Assembly (NCBI GenBank): GCA_018691945.1
Contig: JABHJJ010000129.1
Span: forward strand, 1-10,024
From: Candidatus Nitrosopelagicus sp.
GTDB taxonomy: Archaea > Thermoproteota > Nitrososphaeria > Nitrososphaerales > Nitrosopumilaceae
Length of the DNA stretch: 10,024 nt
Reading direction: 5' to 3'
Positions 1 to 5,696 of the stretch are shown in pieces (position 1 is the stretch's first letter; each line of letters starts with the position of its first letter). The notes under the pieces are model-generated. The model saw nothing but the letters and a program-made list of their open reading frames with translations, did not search any database and was not told where the DNA came from. A program made the translations under genes and the position numbers.

Positions 1-159
1 AAAGAAATCAAAGAAATGATTACAAACTATCTCACATTTTTTACAGATACATTTCAAGCAAATTATGATCCAATCCATTTGATACTAGGTGGCAGTATTG
101 GAATAATCGCAATTGTCATCATAATTAAGAAGATTATAGGTATGAAAAATAAAAAATGA
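1..159 (+). CDS. C-terminal end of a membrane-anchored protein (5' partial)
   Basis: An open frame enters from the left edge and ends with TGA at 157-159, leaving 52 residues. Visible residues 28-46 form one strongly hydrophobic segment rich in Ile, Leu and Gly, followed by a short Lys-rich tail (KKIIGMKNKK). This is the layout of a protein held in the membrane by a C-terminal helix with its basic tail in the cytoplasm, so the missing upstream part is probably outside the cell; that topology is inferred from the positive charges. The short stretch before the helix shows no motif that I recognise. The stop codon overlaps the ATG of the next gene (ATGA at 156-159), so the two are probably translated together. 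Function unknown. Confidence 0.75.
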   Translation, partial: KEIKEMITNYLTFFTDTFQANYDPIHLILGGSIGIIAIVIIIKKIIGMKNKK

Positions 160-401
160 AAATCAAAAAAGGGCAAACTAAACGAATAATGTGCAATGTC
201 TGTAAAAGAGAGAAAACTGCGACATTAATTCATGCAAAAACAGGGTTTACAAAAAGAAAACATGGACTAAACGTAACACGAGTAGATACATTCACCTTAG
301 AATATAGTATAGATAAACACCAACGAGGAACTAAACCATGTTTGGGTTCAGATAAAATTCAATCAAAAACACATGATGGGGTAATTGATTCCATATTTTG
401 A
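156..401 (+). CDS. Small basic protein with a possible C2HC zinc site
   Basis: An 81-residue, Lys/Arg-rich protein without a membrane segment. It has Cys13-x2-Cys16 near the N-terminus and His55-x6-Cys62 towards the C-terminus (KHQRGTKPCLGS). Spacing and context resemble small zinc-binding proteins in which a CxxC pair and a His/Cys pair hold one metal ion; this reading is inference, and no named family is assigned. The start at 156 overlaps the stop of the membrane protein before it, which argues for translational coupling. An in-frame ATG at codon 12, just before the first Cys, is a less likely alternative. It may act with the upstream membrane protein or bind nucleic acid, but nothing in the sequence decides between these. 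Confidence 0.65.
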   Translation: MKIKKGQTKRIMCNVCKREKTATLIHAKTGFTKRKHGLNVTRVDTFTLEYSIDKHQRGTKPCLGSDKIQSKTHDGVIDSIF

Positions 402-427
402 GATTTACAAAAATAATGCTTTTTATG

Positions 428-435
428 TTTAAAAG
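428..435 (+). promoter_or_regulatory. TATA-like box of bioF
   Basis: TTTAAAAG, centred about 22 nt before the TTG at 453. Archaeal transcription starts about 22-28 nt after the TATA centre, so the mRNA should begin at or beside the start codon. No Shine-Dalgarno motif lies between the two. This supports a leaderless transcript and the unusual TTG start. Confidence 0.55.
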
Positions 436-452
436 AATTTGTTCACCTTATC

Positions 453-1583
453 TTGTCATCAAAACACAAACTCGATTTCATTGATTTAGAATTAGAGACA
501 ATAAAACAAAACAATCTCTATAGAAAATTACGTTATGGAGAGGCTAACGGCTCTCACATCTCAATTAATGGAAAAAAATTACTCAACTTGTGTTCAAATG
601 ACTATCTAGGAATTCCAACTACAAAAATTCAAACCAATCAACTACAATCAAGTTCAAGATTAGTTTCTGGAAATGATGATTCATACAAAAAGTTAGAAAA
701 AAGTTTGGCAAAACACAAATCACAACAAAACAGTTTGATATATCCTACAGGATACATGGCAAATTTGGGATTAATATCATCAATTGCAAACAAAGGTGAC
801 ATCATATTTAGTGATGAACTAAACCATGCAAGTATTATTGAGGCATGTAAATTGTCTGATGCCAAAATTTCAATCTATAAACATAATGATGTAGAAGATC
901 TAAATAAAAAAATAAAACAAAAAGCAAAAAACAAGTTCATAGTTACTGAAGGGATTTTTAGTATGGATGGAGACATATCACATCTAAAACAAATAACAGA
1001 AATTTCAAAAAAATATAATGCAATAACAATTGTTGATGACGCACATGGTGATTTTACAATAGGTGAAGATGGTAAAGGAACACCAAACTATTGCAAAGTC
1101 TCAAAAGAAATTGATGTGTACATTAGTAGTTTAAGCAAAGGATTAGGATCATTTGGAGGATATGTAACATCACAAAACAATGTAATTGATTTATGCATAA
1201 ACAAATCAAAATCATTTATCTATACATCTGCACTTCCTTCATTTTTAATTAAACATGCAACAAAAAGATTTGAATCAAATAGAGATAAACAAAAAAAGAA
1301 GCTTGAAAAAAATATTATTCAATTATCAAAAGGACTAGAACAAATAGGCTATACAATAAATTCTCAAACACACATCATCCCAATAATTATCGGTAATGAA
1401 AAAAAGGCCATGGATATGGGAGAATTTCTATTAAATCAAGGAATTTTTGCTCAACCAATCAGATATCCAACTGTTCCTAAAAATCAGGCAAGATTGAGAA
1501 TATCAGTAACTGCATGGCTAACTGAGTCAGATATCAAAAAAGCACTAGTAATTTTTGAAAAAGCATACAAAAAGTTTTTCTAA
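453..1583 (+). CDS. bioF: 8-amino-7-oxononanoate synthase
   Basis: A 376-residue fold-type I PLP enzyme of the alpha-oxoamine synthase family. It condenses pimeloyl-ACP or pimeloyl-CoA with L-alanine in biotin synthesis, in the cytoplasm. Visible motifs: SNDYLG (48-53), SSRLVSG (67-73), His125 in NHASIIE (stacks on PLP), Asp195-x2-His198 in VDDAHG, the Schiff-base Lys229 in SLSKGLGSFGGY, and the C-terminal RYPTVPKNQARLRISVTA. SRLVSG and PTVP..ARLRIS fit BioF better than the sister enzyme glycine C-acetyltransferase. The usual GSGGSR before LVSG is here LQSSSR. The only sensible start is TTG at 453: the frame upstream has a stop at 414-416 and no ATG. A TATA-like box at the right distance supports it. 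No other biotin gene is visible in this window. The stop abuts the stop of a minus-strand mini gene. Confidence 0.85.
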   Translation: MSSKHKLDFIDLELETIKQNNLYRKLRYGEANGSHISINGKKLLNLCSNDYLGIPTTKIQTNQLQSSSRLVSGNDDSYKKLEKSLAKHKSQQNSLIYPTGYMANLGLISSIANKGDIIFSDELNHASIIEACKLSDAKISIYKHNDVEDLNKKIKQKAKNKFIVTEGIFSMDGDISHLKQITEISKKYNAITIVDDAHGDFTIGEDGKGTPNYCKVSKEIDVYISSLSKGLGSFGGYVTSQNNVIDLCINKSKSFIYTSALPSFLIKHATKRFESNRDKQKKKLEKNIIQLSKGLEQIGYTINSQTHIIPIIIGNEKKAMDMGEFLLNQGIFAQPIRYPTVPKNQARLRISVTAWLTESDIKKALVIFEKAYKKFF

Positions 1584-1688
1584 CTATCTCATTGCATCAA
1601 AGCCAAGAAATGCAGGTGAGCCAATAATTACTGCAAATGTTATCACAATACCTAAAACAATACCTACAATTATGAAACGTTTGTTCAT
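1584..1688 (-). CDS. Tiny single-span membrane protein, 34 residues
   Basis: On the minus strand an ATG (1688-1686) opens a 34-codon frame ending in TAG (1586-1584). The product starts MNKRF, continues as one hydrophobic helix of about 18 residues (IIVGIVLGIVITFAVIIG), and ends with a short outer tail (SPAFLGFDAMR). The basic N-terminus puts the tail outside the cell by the positive-inside rule. A TATA-like element (GTTTTTAAC on the minus strand, 1718-1710) is centred 26 nt before the ATG, as for a leaderless archaeal mRNA. The frame uses the whole gap between bioF and the next promoter, and its stop touches that of bioF. Function unknown; a chance ORF is possible, but the clean helix plus promoter spacing argues against it. 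Confidence 0.6.
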   Translation of the reverse strand: MNKRFIIVGIVLGIVITFAVIIGSPAFLGFDAMR

Positions 1689-1709
1689 ATGAGAAATTAT
1701 TATTTCCTA

Positions 1710-1718
1710 GTTAAAAAC
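1710..1718 (-). promoter_or_regulatory. TATA-like box of the 34-residue mini gene
   Basis: GTTTTTAAC on the minus strand, centred about 26 nt upstream of the ATG at 1688 with no ribosome binding site between. The distance fits a leaderless transcript. The same AT-rich stretch lies upstream of the plus-strand ccdA-like gene, which has a better placed box of its own at 1755-1762. Confidence 0.4.
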
Positions 1719-1754
1719 GGATTGTTCTCAATGTGGGAATAATATGGAATAACG

Positions 1755-1762
1755 CTTTAAAG
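1755..1762 (+). promoter_or_regulatory. TATA-like box of the ccdA-dipZ unit
   Basis: CTTTAAAG, centred about 25 nt before the ATG at 1784. This distance predicts transcription starting at that ATG, and it is the main reason for choosing 1784 over the upstream in-frame GTG at 1733. Confidence 0.5.
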
Positions 1763-1783
1763 GAAAAATTACAACTTTACCCT

Positions 1784-2512
1784 ATGGCAGAAATTACACT
1801 AGCAGTAGCTGCACTTGCAGGGTTAGGATCCTTTGTAGCTCCATGTATTTTACCAATGATTCCTGCATTTCTGGCATATATTTCAGGAACTACACTTTCA
1901 GAATTAAATCAAAACGGTTCAAAAACAATTTCAGTCAATAGAACAAATATTATTTTAAATTCAATATTTTTTGTTTTAGGATTCTCAGTTGTCTTTTCAA
2001 CTTTAGGGGTTATCATTAACAGTGTACTAGTTTCATCTAGCGGGGAATTAGTTGGAGGGCTAAATCAAATAGGAGGAATAATCATTGTAGGTTTTGGTAT
2101 TTTCTTGTTATTATCAATGAAAATTAATCGATTAAATGTAGAAAAAAAGTTTTTCCCAAAGTCAGCAAAAACTAGTTATCCAATGTCATTTGTTTTTGGT
2201 TTAGCATTTGCTGCAGGGTGGACACCATGTGTTGGACCAATACTTGGAACGATTCTAACACTTGCAGCAACTACACCATCAGTTGCTTTTAATTTGTTAT
2301 TTGTGTATTCATTAGGATTGGGGATTCCGTTTATTTTAATTGGAATATTTTATTCTCGAGCAAACAAAGTAATTCGTTCAATGAGTAAACATTTGAAATA
2401 TTATAATTTAGTATTGGGAGGGTTTATCATAATTTTAGGAATTTTAGTATTTACAAATCAACTAGCATATATTGCAAATTTTCCACTACTAAACCAATTA
2501 CTATTAGGATGA
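1784..2512 (+). CDS. ccdA: CcdA/DsbD-type transmembrane thiol-disulfide carrier
   Basis: A 242-residue very hydrophobic protein with about six membrane helices. Two family motifs hold the redox cysteines: Cys21 in FVAPCILPMIPAF and Cys149 in AGWTPCVGPILG. In this family the pair passes electrons from cytoplasmic thioredoxin across the membrane to an outer thiol protein. The frame is open from a GTG at 1733, but family members begin just before the first helix. ATG 1784 gives that form (MAEITLAVAALAG), and a TATA-like box is centred 25 nt before it, so 1784 is preferred. The next gene, 4 nt downstream, encodes the expected outer partner. The pair equals the N- and C-terminal halves of DipZ. 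Direct evidence for a role in cytochrome c assembly is absent. Confidence 0.85.
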   Translation: MAEITLAVAALAGLGSFVAPCILPMIPAFLAYISGTTLSELNQNGSKTISVNRTNIILNSIFFVLGFSVVFSTLGVIINSVLVSSSGELVGGLNQIGGIIIVGFGIFLLLSMKINRLNVEKKFFPKSAKTSYPMSFVFGLAFAAGWTPCVGPILGTILTLAATTPSVAFNLLFVYSLGLGIPFILIGIFYSRANKVIRSMSKHLKYYNLVLGGFIIILGILVFTNQLAYIANFPLLNQLLLG

Positions 2513-2516
2513 TATC

Positions 2517-3602
2517 ATGAAAACAGAAGTAAAGACAGCATTAATTTTTGTAGCAGTAATTGCAGTTGCAATAGGCACAATTAGTACGATTTTTTCATCA
2601 TTTGATAATATCAATACAGCAGATACTCAAGAAAAAATAGATAAAACAAGTTTCAAAAAAGCCCCAGACCTAGTTGGAATTGCACATTACCTCAATACAA
2701 CTCCAGAAGAATTAATTTCAGTAATGGAGAATAAAGTAATTCTATATGATATTTGGACGTATAGTTGCATTAATTGTGTAAGAACACTACCATACATTAC
2801 AGCATGGGATGACAAATATTCTGATCAAGGATTATTAGTTATTGGAATTCATTCACCAGAATTTGAATTTGAAAAAAATCCTAAAAATGTTCAAATGGCA
2901 ATTGCAAAACACGGGATAAATTATCCCGTAGTGTTAGATAATGACATGGAAACTTGGAAAGCATTTGATAACAGATACTGGCCAAGAAAATACATTGCAG
3001 ACCATGAAGGATACATCAGATTTGATCATATTGGGGAAGGAGCCTATAAAGAAACAGAAGAAGTAATTCAATTACTTTTAGCAGAAAGATCAGAAACAAC
3101 GGGTAAAACACTAGAAAAAAAGAATTTTGTTAAACTGAGTGAATTTGAACATGCACCAATCCGTACTCCTGAATTATACTTTGGATTTAGTTTTGCAGAA
3201 GGAAGGAACCAATTAGGAAACGAAGAAGGATTTTCAAAAAACAAAGTCGTGACTTATCAATTACCTGAACAATTCCGAGAACATTATTTCTACGTGGAAG
3301 GAATGTGGAAAAACAATAATGATGGAATGATGTTAGTTTCAGATTCAGGAAAAATTGTACTGAATTTTAAGGCTAAACAAGTTAACATTGTTGCATCAAA
3401 TGAAGCAGTATTGAAGATTACGTATGATGGAAATCTTATGTCATCAGAAATTAGAGGAGATGATGTTTTACCAGATGGAACAGTGAATATTTCAGAGCCA
3501 AGATTATACAACTTGATTGAATCAGCCCAAGAAGGACTGCATGAGATTGTTATAAAAATAGAAAATCCTGGCTTTGAGGTATTCACATTTACTTTTGGAT
3601 GA
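2517..3602 (+). CDS. Membrane-anchored thioredoxin-like protein with DipZ C-terminal domain
   Basis: 361 residues. Residues 7-28 form a membrane anchor. A TlpA-like thioredoxin domain (about 48-200) carries the active site Cys84-Ile-Asn-Cys87 in DIWTYSCINCVRTLPY, followed by HSPEF and a cis-Pro type region (YWPRKYIAD). The C-terminal domain (about 215-361) starts at TPELYFGF and ends FEVFTFTFG, as in the C-terminal, carbohydrate-binding-like domain of bacterial DipZ. WTYSCINC and FTFG are DipZ hallmarks. The protein should face the outside of the cell, receive electrons from the CcdA-like protein encoded 4 nt upstream, and reduce outer disulfides. GGATGA at 2507-2512 overlaps the upstream stop and is a likely weak ribosome binding site, so the two are coupled. 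The substrate is unknown. Confidence 0.85.
   Translation: MKTEVKTALIFVAVIAVAIGTISTIFSSFDNINTADTQEKIDKTSFKKAPDLVGIAHYLNTTPEELISVMENKVILYDIWTYSCINCVRTLPYITAWDDKYSDQGLLVIGIHSPEFEFEKNPKNVQMAIAKHGINYPVVLDNDMETWKAFDNRYWPRKYIADHEGYIRFDHIGEGAYKETEEVIQLLLAERSETTGKTLEKKNFVKLSEFEHAPIRTPELYFGFSFAEGRNQLGNEEGFSKNKVVTYQLPEQFREHYFYVEGMWKNNNDGMMLVSDSGKIVLNFKAKQVNIVASNEAVLKITYDGNLMSSEIRGDDVLPDGTVNISEPRLYNLIESAQEGLHEIVIKIENPGFEVFTFTFG
2911..2929. repeat. Near-perfect 19-nt palindrome inside the DipZ-like gene
   Basis: ACGGGATAA and TTATCCCGT form perfect 9-bp inverted arms around one central A. The stretch lies fully inside the thioredoxin domain coding region (HGINYPV). It may be a protein binding site, a small RNA hairpin, or chance. 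Confidence 0.4.
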
Positions 3603-3634
3603 TTTTCACTAGGCATCATGTAGAGTTACTTAAG

Positions 3635-3665
3635 AAAAATTGATCCATTTAGATCAATTTTTTTT
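3635..3665 (+). terminator. Hairpin plus T-run after the ccdA-dipZ unit
   Basis: AAAAATTGATC (3635-3645) and GATCAATTTTT (3652-3662) are perfect 11-nt inverted arms around a 6-nt loop, and the right arm runs into eight T residues (3658-3665). It lies 33 nt after the stop of the DipZ-like gene. Archaeal RNA polymerase terminates on T-runs, with or without a hairpin. The TATA box of the next gene follows 9 nt later, so termination and re-initiation are packed together. Confidence 0.7.
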
Positions 3666-3673
3666 AGTCTTTC

Positions 3674-3680
3674 TATAAAA
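3674..3680 (+). promoter_or_regulatory. TATA box of the cdvB-like gene
   Basis: TATAAAA, a near-consensus archaeal TATA box, centred 27 nt before the ATG at 3704. An earlier in-frame ATG at 3680 overlaps the box itself and would lie upstream of the predicted transcription start, so it is unlikely to be used from this promoter. Confidence 0.55.
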
Positions 3681-3703
3681 TGCCAAATTATGCAGTTTCT
3701 TAC

Positions 3704-4360
3704 ATGGTATCATTTTCAGAGAAGTGGAATATTTTAAAAAATAAGGAAACACTGTCTCAGAAATTCATGGGTACTGTTAAACCTGAAGCCCCACTAAAAC
3801 ACAGATTAGATGTAGCACAGAAGAAGCTACAACTCCAGATTAGTAAATTAGGAGAAACTGAGCAAAAATTAAAACAAAAAGATACAATGTTTATGGACAA
3901 AATTGTAGAAGCAACAAAAGCAAATAATCAACCTTATGCAAAAATGTATGCAAATGAATTAGCAGAGATAAGAAAGACAAACAAGACAGTGAGTAACGCA
4001 AAATTATCAATGGAACAAGTTCAGATTAGATTAAACACCGTTTCAGAATTAGGAGACGTAGTAGTAACACTAAGCCCATGTATGTCATTAATCAAAGGAT
4101 TAAGCACATCATTAGGAGGAATGATGCCAGAAGTAGCAGACTCGATGCAAGACCTATCAAGCATGCTTGGAGATATTGTAACAGGTTCTACTATTACCCA
4201 TGAAGGAACAATGGGTGAATTTACAACATCTAATGGCGATGCACAATCAATACTTGATGAAGCACAAGCAATGGTGGAAGGTCAAACTAGACAAAACATG
4301 CCAGAGCCACCAATCAACAACAGTATTGAAGATATACTAAAAGAAAGAGAAGCAATCTAA
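3704..4360 (+). CDS. cdvB: CdvB-type ESCRT-III cell-division protein
   Basis: 218 residues with an ESCRT-III/Snf7-like layout: a basic N-terminal region (MVSFSEKWNILKNKE...VKPEAPLKHRLDVAQKKLQ), long charged amphipathic helices (about 30-115), a hydrophobic helix pair (about 115-160, TLSPCMSLIKGL, MPEVADSMQDLSSML), then a flexible linker and an acidic C-terminal helix (SIEDILKEREAI). PEPPI just before that helix resembles the proline-rich MIM2 motif that binds the MIT domain of the CdvC/Vps4 ATPase; this is inference. Thaumarchaea carry several CdvB paralogues, and which one this is cannot be told here. The C-terminal winged helix of crenarchaeal CdvB is absent. The TATA box supports ATG 3704; ATG 3680 would add 8 residues. 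Expected site: the division ring on the inner membrane face. Confidence 0.8.
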   Translation: MVSFSEKWNILKNKETLSQKFMGTVKPEAPLKHRLDVAQKKLQLQISKLGETEQKLKQKDTMFMDKIVEATKANNQPYAKMYANELAEIRKTNKTVSNAKLSMEQVQIRLNTVSELGDVVVTLSPCMSLIKGLSTSLGGMMPEVADSMQDLSSMLGDIVTGSTITHEGTMGEFTTSNGDAQSILDEAQAMVEGQTRQNMPEPPINNSIEDILKEREAI

Positions 4361-4689
4361 TCGTTCTTTTTAATTTCTTGAAGTAATTTCTTGATTCTAG
4401 AAATTGTCGGATAGCTATAACCTCTCTTTCGATAATTTTTAATCATTAATTTCCAATTGTTTAATCTCCAAGTGGCTTGTTCAGGTGTTATTGAATGAAC
4501 TTCATTGTTGATTATGCTTTTTCTACCAACTTTCAGTGTTCCAGCATCTTTTGCATCCCACCTATTTTTTGCAAATTTTAATCCAATTAGTATTTCAGAT
4601 ATAGGCATGCCAGAGAAATATGATTTGATTTTCTTAATTTCATCATCAGATAGATCGTCTTTTGATGAAATGGAAATCTCTTTTACCAT
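4357..4689 (-). CDS. Conserved-looking basic protein of unknown function, 110 residues
   Basis: A soluble, Lys-rich protein, probably mostly helical. Visible features are an acidic start of a helix (SSKDDLSDDEIKKIKSYF), a central GRKSIINNEVHSITPEQATW stretch with Trp44, Trp74 and Trp79 as likely core residues, and a basic C-terminus (NYRKRGYSYPTISRIKKLLQ) that could bind nucleic acid. I recognise no family. It is preferred over the opposite-strand frame at 4505-4696 because it has an ATG, a longer frame and normal protein composition. Its stop TAG overlaps the stop of the cdvB-like gene by two bases, so the two genes converge. The 39-residue mini gene lies 67 nt upstream on the same strand and may share its transcript. 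Only a weak TATA-like stretch (GATATT, near 4715) precedes the start. Confidence 0.65.
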   Translation of the reverse strand: MVKEISISSKDDLSDDEIKKIKSYFSGMPISEILIGLKFAKNRWDAKDAGTLKVGRKSIINNEVHSITPEQATWRLNNWKLMIKNYRKRGYSYPTISRIKKLLQEIKKND

Positions 4690-4756
4690 GAATTAAAAAA
4701 CAAGTACTAGAATATCACAAATGTGCTAAATTTCATTCAACAAGATAGTATTTTTT

Positions 4757-4876
4757 TCAACAGCCAAGAAAACTGAAAAATGAATGGTTACATGCGGTGT
4801 TATAGATCCCAAATCCAAAGATGGCAACTGCGCATAGAATTAACGGTATAACAACAATTTTTTCTTTGTAGCCCAC
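4757..4876 (-). CDS. Tiny single-span membrane protein with three cysteines, 39 residues
   Basis: On the minus strand a GTG (4876-4874) opens 39 codons ending in TGA (4759-4757). The product starts MGYKEK, has one hydrophobic helix (IVVIPLILCAVAIFGFGIY, residues 7-25), and ends in a Cys-containing outer tail (NTACNHSFFSFLGC). Cys15, Cys29 and Cys39 are present; the last two, on the presumed outer side, could form a disulfide or bind metal (inference). An ATG two bases upstream is in another frame and stops after 12 codons. A TATA-like element at 4896-4905 is centred 24 nt before the GTG, fitting a leaderless mRNA. GTG start and short length leave real doubt. Function unknown. Confidence 0.5.
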   Translation of the reverse strand: MGYKEKIVVIPLILCAVAIFGFGIYNTACNHSFFSFLGC

Positions 4877-4895
4877 ATTACAGATTGGCGCAATT

Positions 4896-4905
4896 GTTAA
4901 ATTAA
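4896..4905. promoter_or_regulatory. Shared AT-rich promoter element between mini gene and psmA
   Basis: GTTAAATTAA, extended to GTTAAATTAAC, is nearly palindromic and can be read as a TATA box on both strands. On the minus strand it is centred 24 nt before the GTG of the 39-residue gene. On the plus strand it is centred 32 nt before the psmA ATG, giving a leader of a few bases. Confidence 0.4.
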
Positions 4906-4932
4906 CCATTCGAACCATTTTAAATTACATTG

Positions 4933-5667
4933 ATGCCATCACAACAAGGTTATGACAGAGCAATTACTGTCTTTTCGCCTGATGGAAGGTTATATCAAGT
5001 AGAATATGCAATCGAGACTGTTCGAAGAGGTGCAATTGCAGTGGGAATTAAGACTAAAGATGGCGTAATTATCGCAGTAGAAGAGAAATCAAGAAAGTTA
5101 CAGATTATCAACACACCACAAAAAATATTTCAAATTGATTATCATATTGGAGCAGCGGCGGCAGGGTACATCCCAGATGCACGTTCACAAATTGATAATG
5201 CAAGAACATTTTCTCAAAGTAACAAACTGGTATATGATGAAGCCGTAGAAGTTGAGACAGTTGCAAAGCACTTGGCGGACCAATGTCAACAATATACACA
5301 ATATGGTGGAGCAAGACCAATCGGAGTTTCATTAATTATTGGAGGAATTGATCCTGCAGGAACTAATTTGTACATGACAGACCCAAGCGGATCATACATA
5401 TCATATGATGCAATATCCATTGGTGCAAACTCAGATGCAGTTAATGAGTTTCTAGAAAAAAATTACAAAGCAGATATGTCACTTGATGATGCAGCATTAT
5501 TAGCTATTGCTGCAATTTACATTTCAAGTGAAACAAAAGAGGGGATTGAGCATATAAAGATGTCAAGAGTTTCTGGAGAAAATGGTGTTTTTGAATTTAT
5601 AAAAAATGAAGAGATAGAAAAATTTGCAGCAGATGCAAAAACAAAGTTTCCATCTGATGGAAAATAA
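4933..5667 (+). CDS. psmA: 20S proteasome alpha subunit
   Basis: 244 residues, the normal length for archaeal alpha subunits. The N-terminus has the alpha signature YDRAITVFSPDGRLYQVEYA (residues 7-26), whose first part forms the H0 helix that gates the chamber. The conserved body follows (VRRGAIAVGI, EEKSRKLQ, KIFQID, GAAAAGYIPDAR, YTQYGGARPIGVSLIIGG, DPSGSYISYDAISIG). Alpha subunits form the outer rings of the cylinder, dock the ATPase (PAN or Cdc48), and are not catalytic. ATG 4933 is chosen over TTG 4930: it is the better codon and gives MPSQQGYDRA, close to known archaeal starts. The beta subunit is not in the window. A SPOUT methyltransferase gene follows after 29 nt. Confidence 0.95.
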   Translation: MPSQQGYDRAITVFSPDGRLYQVEYAIETVRRGAIAVGIKTKDGVIIAVEEKSRKLQIINTPQKIFQIDYHIGAAAAGYIPDARSQIDNARTFSQSNKLVYDEAVEVETVAKHLADQCQQYTQYGGARPIGVSLIIGGIDPAGTNLYMTDPSGSYISYDAISIGANSDAVNEFLEKNYKADMSLDDAALLAIAAIYISSETKEGIEHIKMSRVSGENGVFEFIKNEEIEKFAADAKTKFPSDGK

Positions 5668-5696
5668 GTTATTTTCACTTTCACATATAATTTAAA

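Noticed and set aside
402..452. Possible terminator after the small Cys/His gene
   Set aside because: The gap is AT-rich with short T-runs but has no stable hairpin and no T-run longer than four or five, so no call is made.
638..865. Minus-strand frame inside bioF
   Set aside because: It overlaps a well-recognised enzyme gene on the other strand and has a Cys/Phe/Ser-rich composition typical of antisense frames.
1733..1783. In-frame upstream extension of the CcdA-like gene from a GTG at 1733
   Set aside because: It adds 17 mostly polar residues not typical of the family and contains the TATA-like box that points to ATG 1784.
3290..3619. Minus-strand 109-codon frame over the end of the DipZ-like gene
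   Set aside because: It is antisense to the conserved C-terminal domain and has no recognisable motif; it is best explained by codon bias of the real gene.
4505..4696. Plus-strand 63-codon frame opposite the 110-residue gene
   Set aside because: It lies wholly opposite a longer minus-strand frame with normal composition, and it has no promoter or ribosome binding site.
4840..4878. ATG at 4878 on the minus strand (MWATKKK...) as start of the mini gene
   Set aside because: That frame stops after 12 codons. The hydrophobic helix lies in the frame of the GTG at 4876.
5108..5332. Minus-strand frame inside psmA
   Set aside because: It is antisense to a highly conserved gene and has no start signals.
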